Assembly (NCBI GenBank): GCA_963719325.1
Contig: CAVRBW010000007.1
Location: 1 to 64,000, forward strand
Source: DATBLE01 sp963719325
GTDB taxonomy: Bacteria > Actinomycetota > Thermoleophilia > Gaiellales > Gaiellaceae
Direction: 5' to 3'
Length of the DNA stretch: 64,000 bases
Made by a program: the position numbers and the translations under genes. This document shows positions 49,859 to 59,178 of this stretch, piece by piece (position 1 is the first letter of the stretch; every line of letters begins with the position of its first letter). The notes under the pieces were generated by a model. The model was given only the letters and a program-made list of their open reading frames with translations, was not told the DNA's origin and searched no databases.

Positions 49859-51064
49859 ATGACACCGAAGCCGGCGATCCCGCCGCTCCTACGCGACCTG
49901 AACGAGCGCACGGTCCTGGAGGCGATTCGAGACGGGGCGCCGATCTCGCGCGCCGAGATCTCGCGGCGCGCGGGTATCTCGAAGCCGACTGTCTCCCTCG
50001 CCCTCCAGTCCCTGCTCGGGGCGGGGCTCGTCCGCGAGGCGGCACACGAGCCCGGCGGCCCGAGTTACGGCGCCGTCTTCTTCGAGGCCGTCCCCGAGGC
50101 CGCGCTCGTTCTCGGGCTCGATCTGGGCGCGCGGTTCCTCCGCGGAGCGCTGTGCGATCTCAACGGGACCGTCAGGGCGCGCCAGGACGTCGAGCTGGCC
50201 GGGGTCACGGCAGAGTTGGCGATCGAATCGATCTCGGGACTGAGGGAATCGCTGGTCGCAGCCTCCGGCTTGCGGGCCGAGCTGATCGACGGCGTCGTCG
50301 TCGGCGTCCCCGGAGTCGTCCTTGCAGCCGGCGAGCGCATCGAGCTGGCGACGAACGTGCCGGGGCTCGAGGAGCGCGACTTTCGAACCGAGCTCGCGGC
50401 GCGGCTCGGGCTCCGCGTCACCGTCGAGAACGACATCAACCTGGCTGCGGTCGGTGAGCGTTGGGCCGGGGCCGCCCGCGACGTCGACGACTTCGCCTTC
50501 GTCTCGATCGGGACCGGGCTCGGCGCCGGCCTCGTCCTCGGCGGCGAGCTCCATCGCGGGCACAACGGCGCTGCGGGTGAGATCGACTACGCCTTCGGCA
50601 GTTTCGCCGCCGACCTCGATCCGTGCGCCGGCGCGGTCAGCGCCTTCGCCGAGCGCAAGGCGGACGGGGTCGTCGGCACCGTCCTCGGGCCTCCGTTCGA
50701 TCCCCGCGACATCTTCTCGGCCGCTCGTTCCGGCGACCGGGTGGCCCGAGAGGTCGTTGCCGAGGAGGCTCGGCGGATCGCGCTCCACGTCGCGCCGATC
50801 GCCGCGGTCGCCGACGTCGGTTTGGTCGTTCTCGGCGGGGGCATCGGCTCGAACGGCGATCTGCTGCTCGATCCCGTGCGGATTCTCCTCCGCGACTGGC
50901 TTCCGTATCCGCCGAAGGTGGAGGTCTCCCGCCTGGGTGACGCAGCGGTTCTGACGGGCGCGCTCTCCGTGGGGTGCCGAGCGGCGCTCGACAACGTCTT
51001 TGCCAACCGGCGGCCAGGGCCGTCGGGCACGACCGCTCCCGCGGAGTCTGCGCCGAAGCCGTAA
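49859..51064 (+). CDS. ROK-family transcriptional repressor
   Basis: A 401-residue NagC/XylR-type regulator. N-terminal winged HTH (ILD-like start LNERTVLEAIRDGAPISRAEISRRAGISKPTVSLALQSLLGAGL) is followed by the ROK sugar-kinase fold: LGLDLGARFLRGALCDLNG, VENDINLAAVGERW, FVSIGTGLGAGLVLGGELHRGHNGAAGEIDY. The zinc motif of kinases (CxCGxxGC) is replaced by DLDPCAGAVSAFAE. Divergent from the ABC operon, with 141 bp between; a -10-like TAAGGT lies at 49843-49848. It probably represses the operon until sugar binds. Confidence 0.92.
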   Translation: MTPKPAIPPLLRDLNERTVLEAIRDGAPISRAEISRRAGISKPTVSLALQSLLGAGLVREAAHEPGGPSYGAVFFEAVPEAALVLGLDLGARFLRGALCDLNGTVRARQDVELAGVTAELAIESISGLRESLVAASGLRAELIDGVVVGVPGVVLAAGERIELATNVPGLEERDFRTELAARLGLRVTVENDINLAAVGERWAGAARDVDDFAFVSIGTGLGAGLVLGGELHRGHNGAAGEIDYAFGSFAADLDPCAGAVSAFAERKADGVVGTVLGPPFDPRDIFSAARSGDRVAREVVAEEARRIALHVAPIAAVADVGLVVLGGGIGSNGDLLLDPVRILLRDWLPYPPKVEVSRLGDAAVLTGALSVGCRAALDNVFANRRPGPSGTTAPAESAPKP

Positions 51065-51116
51065 CGACGTATCCACCAGCGCGGCTCGACCCCGAGGCGG
51101 CGGCGATCCTGGTGTC

Positions 51117-51587
51117 GTGCAGCGTGCATTTGCCTTCGCGGCCGCCGTCCTGGCGCTCGTGCTCATGCTCCTTCTGCTCTGGCGCGGAACTGCATCACAC
51201 GCCCCGAAGGTCACGGCGAGCTGGACGCGGACACCGGGCGTCCTCAACCCCGACGTGCGTCAGGAGACGATCGGAGAGACGATCTGCGTGCCCGGCTGGA
51301 CCCGCACGATCCGGCCGGCGACCGAGTACACCTCGGCGCTGAAGGTGGATCAGATGAAGGAGTACCGGCTGGCCGGCTCGACCTCCGACTACCAGGAGGA
51401 CCATCTCGTCAGCCTCGAGCTGGGCGGCCACCCGACGGATCGCCGGAACCTCTGGCCCGAGCCTCGTCCTCGAGCCGAGCAGGTCGACCAGGTCGAGAAC
51501 AGCCTCCGCGAGCAGGTCTGCTCCGGCCGGCTCACGCTTGCCGACGCGCAACGGAAGATCTCCGAGATCAAGCATCGCTCGGGGTGA
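51117..51587 (+). CDS. Exported HNH-nuclease-like protein
   Basis: A 156-residue protein with a single N-terminal hydrophobic segment (VQRAFAFAAAVLALVLMLLLLW) serving as signal or anchor. The C-terminal part contains YQEDHLVSLELGGHPTDRRNLWPEP, an HNH-like Asp-His...Asn arrangement seen in secreted nucleases of actinobacteria. The upstream part (TPGVLNPDVRQETIGETICVPGWTRTIRP) is typical of the same family. GTG at 51117 is the first start giving the signal. Confidence 0.75.
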   Translation: MQRAFAFAAAVLALVLMLLLLWRGTASHAPKVTASWTRTPGVLNPDVRQETIGETICVPGWTRTIRPATEYTSALKVDQMKEYRLAGSTSDYQEDHLVSLELGGHPTDRRNLWPEPRPRAEQVDQVENSLREQVCSGRLTLADAQRKISEIKHRSG

Positions 51588-51599
51588 CACAATTCGCTC

Positions 51600-52226
51600 G
51601 TGCTCGAGCTGACGCCCGACGAGCTGCTCTCGACGACCCGTGCCGTCCGGAAGCGGCTCGATCTCGAACGGCCGGTCGAGCGAGAGGTGCTGGCGGATTG
51701 CCTGCGTCTCGCCCAGCAGGCGCCGACCGGTAGCTACCGGCAGGACTGGCACTTCCTCGTCGTGACCGAGCCGGAGCTGCGCCGTGGCCTCGCCGACCTC
51801 TGGCGCAGCGGGGGCGAGCGCTACCTCCGTGGGATCGGGAAGCCGGAGGAGATACCGGGGATGATGGGCCGCGTCGTCGGTGGCGTCTTCCATCTCGTCG
51901 ATCACCTCGAGGACGTCCCCGTCCACGTGATCCCGTGCATCGAGGGGCGTACGGACGGGAAGGGCGTGTTCGCGCAAGCCTCGCGCTGGGGCTCGATCAT
52001 GCCGGCGGCGTGGAGCTTCATGCTCGCCGCGCGCTCGCGAGGGTTGGGGACGGTCTGGACGACCTTCCACCTTGCGCACGAGCGGGAGGCGGCAGAGCTA
52101 CTCGGGATTCCCTACGACGAGGTGATGCAGGCTGCGCTGATCCCGGTCGCGTACACGGTCGGGACGGAGTTCAAGCCGGCGAAACGGGCACCGCTCGAGA
52201 CGGTCGTGCACTGGGATCGTTGGTGA
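51600..52226 (+). CDS. Nitroreductase-family FMN protein
   Basis: A 208-residue flavin oxidoreductase. TTRAVRKRLDLERPVEREVLADCLRLAQQAPTGSYRQDWHFLVV holds the FMN phosphate-binding arginines and the PTGSYRQDWHF loop; the C-terminal TFHLAHEREAAELLGIPYDEVMQAALIPVAYTVG completes the fold. GTG start at 51600, 12 bp after the previous stop. It overlaps the NYN-domain gene by 56 bp at the convergent 3' ends. Physiological substrate unknown. Confidence 0.9.
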   Translation: MLELTPDELLSTTRAVRKRLDLERPVEREVLADCLRLAQQAPTGSYRQDWHFLVVTEPELRRGLADLWRSGGERYLRGIGKPEEIPGMMGRVVGGVFHLVDHLEDVPVHVIPCIEGRTDGKGVFAQASRWGSIMPAAWSFMLAARSRGLGTVWTTFHLAHEREAAELLGIPYDEVMQAALIPVAYTVGTEFKPAKRAPLETVVHWDRW

Positions 52227-52581
52227 CCGACGCACGCACCGTCCGCACGAACGTGCCCCCGCCGACGACGTCGTCTGCGTTTCCTCCCGCGCGGGCACGC
52301 AAGTCCCGGTCCGAGGTGACCAGGCGGTAGGGGCGTCCGGCGCCCGCGAGCTCGCGGGCCGCGCGGGCGATCCAGTCGTCCGCGGTCTCGCCGCCTGACC
52401 CGACGATCCTGAGCCGACCACCGCCGGTCGCGGATGGGGCGGAGCCGTCGTAGACGAGCACCGCGGCGGCTTCGAGCGCGTTCACCCAGGCGTCGACCAG
52501 CTCGACGAGCTCTTCCCTGGAGACGTTCGGCCATTCCGAGCGCCGGACGTTCTCGGCGTCGATCAGCGTCACTGGTTCCAT
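52171..52581 (-). CDS. NYN/PIN-like domain protein (YacP-type putative RNase)
   Basis: A 136-residue protein with the acidic pattern of NYN nucleases: LIDAENVRRSEWPN (first Asp), ETADDWIARAARELAG (paired Asp) and YRLVTSDRDLRARAG (third acidic cluster). The glycine-rich C-terminal stretch (NADDVVGGGTFVR) also fits. It overlaps the nitrilase gene by 13 bp (same strand) and the nitroreductase gene on the other strand. RNase activity is inferred from the family. Confidence 0.78.
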   Translation of the reverse strand: MEPVTLIDAENVRRSEWPNVSREELVELVDAWVNALEAAAVLVYDGSAPSATGGGRLRIVGSGGETADDWIARAARELAGAGRPYRLVTSDRDLRARAGGNADDVVGGGTFVRTVRASVTNDPSARPSRAVPVSPA

Positions 52582-53513
52582 GTTGTCTTCCGTGCTGCCC
52601 GATGCGGCCGCACGCGTAACTCGAGCACGTCCGGCCGGTGATAGTGGCCGGCCGGATCGAAACGCTGCCGCTCCTCGTCCAGGCGCTGCGGGTCGAGGTC
52701 GGCGTAGAGGATTCCCTCCTGGTCGTAGAGCGGGCCGGCGAGGTAGCCGCCGTCGGGGGCGAGGATCGCCGAGCCGCCGCGCCCGAGCACGTCGATGCCC
52801 GCCAGCTCCTTCCTGAGCGGGAAGTCGTCGGGATACGAGCCGGCACGCTGGAAGTGGCAAGGGCTGATCACGAAGGCGCGCGACTCGCGGGCGATGTGTA
52901 CGAGGGTCGACTGCCACGCGTCGCCGTCGTCGGCAGTGGAGGCGATGTAGATCTCGACGCCCGACTCGTACAGCGCGAACCGGGCGAGCGGCATGTAGTT
53001 CTCCCAGCAGATCAGCCCGCCGATCCGCCCGATCGGCGTCTGCAGGGCACGCAGCCCGCGGCCGTCCCCCTGCCCCCAGATCAGGCGCTCGTGGTTGGTG
53101 GGGACGAGCTTGCGGTGGTGAACTGCCAATCGCCCGTCCGGCCCGTGGTAGAGGAGCGCGTTGTAGAGCGTCCCCGGCCGTTCCGGGTCGCGCTCGTTTA
53201 CGCCCGTGACGAGCCAGACCTCGTGCTCGCGGGCGATCTCGCCGAGCCGGTCGACGTCGGGACCGGGGATCTCGACCGACTCGCGGGCGAGCAGGGCGAA
53301 TGCGGCTTTCGCCCGCGGGTCTGCCCAACCCGCGAGGAACTTTCCCCAGGCCGAGCTCGGGTACGCGGCCACGAACGTCTCCGGAAACACGACGAGCTCG
53401 GCCCCGCCGGCCTTCGCCTCCGCGGTCAGCGCCGCGAGCTTGTCGAGCGTCCGGCCTCGGTCGAGGATTGCCGGTTCGGCCTGGACGCACGCGACCCGGA
53501 CGGTCTCGTTCAC
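52569..53513 (-). CDS. Nitrilase (C-N hydrolase superfamily)
   Basis: A 314-residue enzyme. Catalytic triad is visible: Glu in ELVVFPETFVAAYPSSAWG, Lys in VHHRKLVPTNHERLIWGQGDG and Cys in RIGGLICWENYMPLARFALY. The CWENYMPL motif and length favour a true nitrilase (nitrile to carboxylic acid, e.g. of plant-derived nitriles) over an amidase. GTG at 53513 is the first start before VRVACVQAEP. It is downstream of the small membrane protein, followed by the NYN-type gene. Confidence 0.9.
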   Translation of the reverse strand: MNETVRVACVQAEPAILDRGRTLDKLAALTAEAKAGGAELVVFPETFVAAYPSSAWGKFLAGWADPRAKAAFALLARESVEIPGPDVDRLGEIAREHEVWLVTGVNERDPERPGTLYNALLYHGPDGRLAVHHRKLVPTNHERLIWGQGDGRGLRALQTPIGRIGGLICWENYMPLARFALYESGVEIYIASTADDGDAWQSTLVHIARESRAFVISPCHFQRAGSYPDDFPLRKELAGIDVLGRGGSAILAPDGGYLAGPLYDQEGILYADLDPQRLDEERQRFDPAGHYHRPDVLELRVRPHRAARKTTWNQ

Positions 53514-53550
53514 CGGCCGTACAGTGACACGTCTCGCGGGTCGGGAACGA

Positions 53551-53682
53551 TCAGGAGCGCAGGAGGAGGAAGAAGACGATTGCGCCGACCACGCTGCTGA
53601 GTGCGACCAGGACGAGCCAGGCCCACAGAATCGTCTCCGACGGATGGCGTGCCGGCCCGCTCTTCCTCTCCCTGTCAAGCAT
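53551..53682 (-). CDS. Small single-pass membrane protein (43 residues)
   Basis: MLDRERKSGPARHPSETILW followed by one hydrophobic helix (AWLVLVALSSVVGAIVFFLLL). Starts 63 bp downstream of trpA on the same strand, 37 bp before the nitrilase start. No family recognised; plausible because of the clear helix, but short. Confidence 0.45.
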   Translation of the reverse strand: MLDRERKSGPARHPSETILWAWLVLVALSSVVGAIVFFLLLRS

Positions 53683-53745
53683 GTGTCGACTTCTGTTGTC
53701 GGCACGGTTGACGACCGCCGCGACACTCGGTCGAGTCAACGTGTT

Positions 53746-54441
53746 CTAGGCGTCCAGGGCCGCGCGAAGCGAGCGCGTGTACTCCTCGAGCGCGGCCGCG
53801 CCCTCCTCTGCCACCTCGAGCGCGCGCGAGCCGACCACGATTCCGTCTGCCAACGCAGCCGCTGCGCCGGCGTGCTCGGGTGTCGAGATCCCGAAGCCGG
53901 CGTAGAGGGGAACGTCGGTCACCCGGCGTGTCCGCTCGACGAGGCCGGCGAGGGTCGGCGACAGATCGGCGCGGGCACCGGTCGTGCCGGTCAGCGTGAC
54001 GAGGTAGAGCCATCCGTCGGTGCTCCCTGCGGCGAGGGCGAGGCGCTCGTCCGTCGAGGTCGGGGCAACGAGCTGGATGCGCCGGAGCTCGGGTCGGTCT
54101 CCGGCCGGGAGGTCGGCGACGATCAGGCTCGCGGCGCCGGCGGCTCGAGCGTCGGCGGCGAACCGCTCCCAGCCGTACGCCTCGAGCAGCGAGGAGTAGG
54201 TCATCGGCACGAGCGGCACCTGGATCCGCGCGCGAGTCTCCGCCAGGCACTCGAGGCACGCGCGCGTGCGCATGCCGGCCGCGAGAGCCCGCTCGGCGGC
54301 CCGGCGGATCACCGGGCCGTCGGCGAGCGGATCCGAGAACGGGAAGCCGATCTCGATCAGGTCGGCCCCGCCGGCCTCGGCCGCCGCGGCGAGCTCGGGT
54401 GTCTCCTGCCCGGCCATCAGGTAGATGACGAGCGTCTTCAC
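53746..54441 (-). CDS. trpA: Tryptophan synthase alpha chain
   Basis: Cleaves indole-glycerol phosphate to indole. The core motif AGGADLIEIGFPFSDPLADGPVI contains the catalytic Glu and Asp, and AGFGISTPEHAGAAAALADGIVVGSRAL is the phosphate site. The protein is 231 residues, shorter than the usual about 265, because it starts at VKTLVIYLMAG and lacks the N-terminal helix. GTG start overlaps the acetamidase stop by 4 nt. Last gene of the trp operon. Confidence 0.92.
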   Translation of the reverse strand: MKTLVIYLMAGQETPELAAAAEAGGADLIEIGFPFSDPLADGPVIRRAAERALAAGMRTRACLECLAETRARIQVPLVPMTYSSLLEAYGWERFAADARAAGAASLIVADLPAGDRPELRRIQLVAPTSTDERLALAAGSTDGWLYLVTLTGTTGARADLSPTLAGLVERTRRVTDVPLYAGFGISTPEHAGAAAALADGIVVGSRALEVAEEGAAALEEYTRSLRAALDA

Positions 54442-55349
54442 GGGAGCCAGTTCCTCGCGACCTTGGCCACGACCGTGTACGCCGGGTCGTACACGTTCCC
54501 GATGTCGTACTCGACGCACTGGCCGAGCAGTGCCGAGCTTGCGCGGTAGGACAGCCCGTAGTCCTCCTCGAGCATGCGTAGCAACTCCGTCGTCGCGTGC
54601 TGTACGGCCTGATCGAGCGGTCGCGCGTTCCCGACAGCCATCACGAAGTCGTTTCCGTCCACGCGCGGCCACGTGATGCGCTTGCCCTTGCGCAGACGCA
54701 CCGTCAGCGTGACGTCGAAGGAGACCTCGATCCCGGTGCCGACGATCTCGCCGTCGCCCTGGCGCGCATGCCCGTCGCCGACGTGCAGCAGGGCGCCCTC
54801 CGCGAGCACCGGCAGCTGGACGGTCACGCCCTCACGGAACCCCCGGTAGTCCATGTTCCCGCCGTGCTCGGCAGACGTTGCCGTCGAGATCGCCTGGCTT
54901 CGAGCCGGCGCGACGCCGAAGCAGCCGAGCATCGGCTCGAAGGGCAGCTCGCCGAGCAGCTCGAGGCCTTCCGGTGGGCTCTCGAGGCGGGCGACGCCCC
55001 GCTCGAGGTCGAGAACCCAGGCGTCGACCTGGCCTTCGCCGTAGGGAAGCGCGGCGCTGAACGACGGGTCGAGGACGTGCGGTGCGACGAGCCCGGCCGA
55101 AAAGCCGCGCGCACGGTTCGGCCAGAGACGATCGAAGTGGATTTCGAGCGTGTCGCCGGGCTCCGCCCCCTCGACGTAGAACGGGCCGGTCTGCGGGTTG
55201 CCGGCATCGGTGAGCTGCGTGCCGGTGCGGTCGGTCCCGCCGGCATCCACGCACCACGTCTCGATCGTGTCACCGTCGGCCACGCGCAGCACCGGCTCGT
55301 GCGAGCCGATCGTGGTGTGGAAGTGGGTCGGCTCGAAGGTGTGCTTCAT
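54438..55349 (-). CDS. Acetamidase/formamidase family protein
   Basis: A 303-residue FmdA/AmdA-like amidase. Diagnostic segments are HTTIGSHEPVLRVADGDTIETWCVDAGG, NPQTGPFYVEGAEPGDTLEIHFDRL, LLHVGDGHARQGDGEIVGTG and VMAVGNARPLDQAVQHATTELLRML. It is inserted between trpB and trpA with 4-nt overlaps on both sides, so it is translated as part of the trp operon. A link to indole-acetamide or formyl-kynurenine-like compounds is conceivable but not shown by the sequence. Confidence 0.9.
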   Translation of the reverse strand: MKHTFEPTHFHTTIGSHEPVLRVADGDTIETWCVDAGGTDRTGTQLTDAGNPQTGPFYVEGAEPGDTLEIHFDRLWPNRARGFSAGLVAPHVLDPSFSAALPYGEGQVDAWVLDLERGVARLESPPEGLELLGELPFEPMLGCFGVAPARSQAISTATSAEHGGNMDYRGFREGVTVQLPVLAEGALLHVGDGHARQGDGEIVGTGIEVSFDVTLTVRLRKGKRITWPRVDGNDFVMAVGNARPLDQAVQHATTELLRMLEEDYGLSYRASSALLGQCVEYDIGNVYDPAYTVVAKVARNWLP

Positions 55350-56458
55350 GTGAGCCGCGCGAGCGCCTCGTCGAGGTCCTTGTCGCCGCGACCCGAAAGG
55401 CACACGACGATGACGTCGCCGTCCAGCTCCCCGGTGCGCGCGAGCGCGTGGGCGGGCTCGAGCGCGGGGATGATGCCCTCGGTCTGCGCGAGCCGCTGGA
55501 AGGCCGCCAGTGCGTCGTCGTCCGTCGCAGTCAGGTAGTGGACGCGGCCGCTGTCGCGGAGGAACGCGTGCTCGGGCCCGACGCCCGGGTAGTCGAGCCC
55601 GGCCGAGATCGAGTGGGCGTCCATGATCTGGCCGTCTTCGTCGGCGAGGAGGGACGAGCGCGCGCCGTGCAGGACCCCGGTGCGGCCGGTGCCGAGGCTC
55701 GCGGCGCCGGCAGCCTCGACGCCGTACAGGCGGACGTCTCCGTCGTCGAGGAATCCGGCGAACATTCCGATCGCGTTCGAGCCGCCGCCGACACAGGCGA
55801 TCACGGCCTCCGGGAGCCGACCCTCCGCCTCGAGCACCTGGGCGCGTGCCTCGCGGCCGATCACCGCCTGCAGCTCGCGCACGATTGCCGGGTACGGATC
55901 CGGACCGACGCAGGAGCCGATCAGGTAGTGCGTGGTCTCGACGTTCGTGATCCAGTCGCGGATCGCCTCGCTCGTCGCTTCCTTGAGCGTCTTCGTCCCG
56001 AACTCGACCGGACGTACCTCCGCCCCGAGCAAGCCCATTCGCTCGACGTTGGGGTGCTGGCGGCGCATGTCCTCGGCCCCCATGTAGACGACGCACTCGA
56101 GTCCGAAGCGCGCACAGACGGTCGCCGTCGCGACGCCGTGCTGACCGGCTCCGGTCTCTGCGATGATCCGCTGCTTCCCGAGCCGGCGTGCGAGCACCGC
56201 CTGGCCGAGCGCGTTGTTCAGCTTGTGCGCGCCCGTGTGGAGGAGGTCCTCGCGCTTCAGGTAGAGCCGCTTGCCGGGCGCGAAGCGCTCGGCAAGCGTC
56301 AGCGGGGTCGGCCTGCCCGCGTACTCGCGGCCGAGGCGGTCGACCTCGGCGGCGAACGCCGGATCGACCTGCGCGTCGCGCCAGCCCGCCTCGAGCTCGT
56401 CGAGGGCCGGGATCAGGGTCTCCGGGACGTACCGGCCGCCGTACCCGCCGTAGCTCAT
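55346..56458 (-). CDS. trpB: Tryptophan synthase beta chain
   Basis: A 370-residue PLP enzyme joining indole and serine to tryptophan. PLP-lysine in LKREDLLHTGAHKLNNALGQAVLA; ETGAGQHGVATATVCARFGL; the phosphate loop CVGGGSNAIGMFAGFLDD; AEDMRRQHPNVERMGLLGAEV. Both ends overlap neighbouring genes by 4 nt (ATGA). Family type is the standard TrpB1 that partners TrpA. Confidence 0.95.
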   Translation of the reverse strand: MSYGGYGGRYVPETLIPALDELEAGWRDAQVDPAFAAEVDRLGREYAGRPTPLTLAERFAPGKRLYLKREDLLHTGAHKLNNALGQAVLARRLGKQRIIAETGAGQHGVATATVCARFGLECVVYMGAEDMRRQHPNVERMGLLGAEVRPVEFGTKTLKEATSEAIRDWITNVETTHYLIGSCVGPDPYPAIVRELQAVIGREARAQVLEAEGRLPEAVIACVGGGSNAIGMFAGFLDDGDVRLYGVEAAGAASLGTGRTGVLHGARSSLLADEDGQIMDAHSISAGLDYPGVGPEHAFLRDSGRVHYLTATDDDALAAFQRLAQTEGIIPALEPAHALARTGELDGDVIVVCLSGRGDKDLDEALARLT

Positions 56459-57604
56459 CGCGCAGCCTCGACGAAAGCCAGCACCCGGTGGTGGTCCTTG
56501 ATCCCCGGCGAGGCCTCCAGGCTCGAGCTCGCGTCCACGGCCCACGGCCGCGTGGCTGCGATCGCTGCCCGGACGTTCTCCGGGCCGAGACCGCCGGCCA
56601 GCATCAGCCGGCCCTCGACCGCACGGGCTCGCGCGAAGTGTTCCGGGTCGTCTTCCTGCCACGGCAGGTCGACGACGGTGGCGACGCGCTCTCCGTCCCG
56701 CAGGAGGACGGCGTCACGGCCGCGAACCCGGCCCTCTTCGCGTTCGTAGCGCTGGACGAGATCGGCGCCGCTCACCGTGGTCTCGCCGACCACGACGGCG
56801 ACCGACAGCACCGTGTCCGGAACAGAGAGCACCGAGTCGGCTGCTCGCGGGCTCGCCGGCTCGAGCACGAATCCGCATAGGTCGGCACCGGCCTCGACGG
56901 CAAGCTCGACGTCCTCCGCTCGAGTCAGGCCGCAGACCTTCACGAGCGGTCGCGAGACGATCTCGCGCAGCTTCGCCGGGGGATCGGCCGCGCGCATCAG
57001 GGCCGTACCGACGAGCACCGCGTCGGCGCCCGCCAGCTCCGCCGCGGCACCCTGCGCGCGGGAGTGGATCGCGCTCTCGGCGATCACGATCCGGTCGCGA
57101 GGAGCGTCGACCACCAGCCGAAGCTGGGCGGCTCGGTCGATTGCGAAGGTGGACAGGTCGCGCGCGTTGATCCCGATCGGGTCTGCGCCGAGCGCGACCG
57201 CGCGCGCGAGCTCGTCCGCGTCGTGGGCCTCGACCAGGGTGTCCATGCCGAGCTCCGCAGCGCAGGCCATCAGCCTCCGAACGGTCTCGTCGTCCAGGTC
57301 GTGGAGAATCAACAGCGCTGCGTCGGCTCCCGCGCTGCGGGTCTCGGCCAGGTGCGCCTCGGTCGAGAAGAACCCCTTGGCGAGCAGAGGTATCGAGCTG
57401 GCCGATCTCGCTGCCGCGAGATCGGCGAGGCTCCCGGCGAAGCGTTCGTCGACGAGGATCGACGCCGCGGCCGCCCCTGCCCGCTCGAAGGCAGCAGCGA
57501 GCGTCGCCGGGTCGGCGCTCGGGCGCAGGTCGCCCGCCGACGGGGAGCGCCGCTTGACCTCCGCGACGGCCGCGAGGCCCGGAGCGCCGAGGGCGTCGCG
57601 GAAC

Positions 57605-57612
<8 letters not shown>
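56455..57612 (-). CDS. trpCF: Bifunctional TrpC-TrpF (indole-glycerol-phosphate synthase / PRA isomerase)
   Basis: A 385-residue fusion. The first part is TrpC: VAEVKRRSPSAGDLRP, ILVDERFAGSLADL, LLAKGFFSTEAHLAE, GINARDLSTF, AESAIHSRAQ. From about residue 225 comes TrpF: LVKVCGLTRAEDVELAVEAGADLCGFVLEPASPR with catalytic Cys, LMLAGGLGPENVRAAIAATRPWAVDASSSLE. Both active sites look intact. Fusion in this order is known from enteric bacteria but less usual in actinobacteria, where TrpF is often PriA. ATG overlaps the trpD end by 8 nt. Confidence 0.93.
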
Positions 57613-58617
<1,005 letters not shown>

Positions 58618-58621
<4 letters not shown>

Positions 58622-59178
58622 CGCCCCTCCAGGAAGTTCCGGCAGAGCGCAGGCCCGTCCGGCGTGAGCACCGACTCGGGATGGAACTGGACGCCGTCGA
58701 CGGGAAGCGCACGGTGGCGGACCGCCATCACCTCGCCGTCCGACGTGGTCGCGGAGACCTCGAGCTCATCCGGGACGCGCGCCGCGGCGAGCGAGTGGTA
58801 GCGCCCTGCCTGGAAGCTCCGCGGCAGGCCCGCGAAGATCCCGCGTCCGTCGTGGGAGACGACGCTCGCCTTGCCGTGGACCAGCTCCTGCGCCTCGGCG
58901 ATCTCGCCGCCGAAGGCCTCGACGATCGCCTGATGCCCGAGACAGACACCGAGCGTCGGGGTGGTGGGGGCGAGGCGTCTGATGATCTCGACCGTCGCGC
59001 CGGACTCGCCGGGGCGGCCGGGTCCGGGGGAGACGACGAGCTGTGCAGGTTGCAGCCGCTCGGCCTCGTCCGCGTCGATCTCGTCGTTGCGCCGAACGTG
59101 CACTTCAGCCCCGAGCTCCTGGAACAGGTGAACGAGGTTGTAGGTGAAGCTGTCGTAGTTGTCGACCAGCAGGATCAT
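58618..59178 (-). CDS. trpG: Anthranilate synthase glutamine amidotransferase component
   Basis: A 186-residue class I glutamine amidotransferase giving ammonia to TrpE. ILLVDNYDSFTYNLVHLFQEL, oxyanion loop SPGPGRPGES, catalytic Cys79 in GVCLGHQAI, and His166/Glu168 in VQFHPESVL. It may also serve PabA function, as often when no separate pabA is present. ATG overlaps the trpE stop by 4 nt. Confidence 0.94.
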
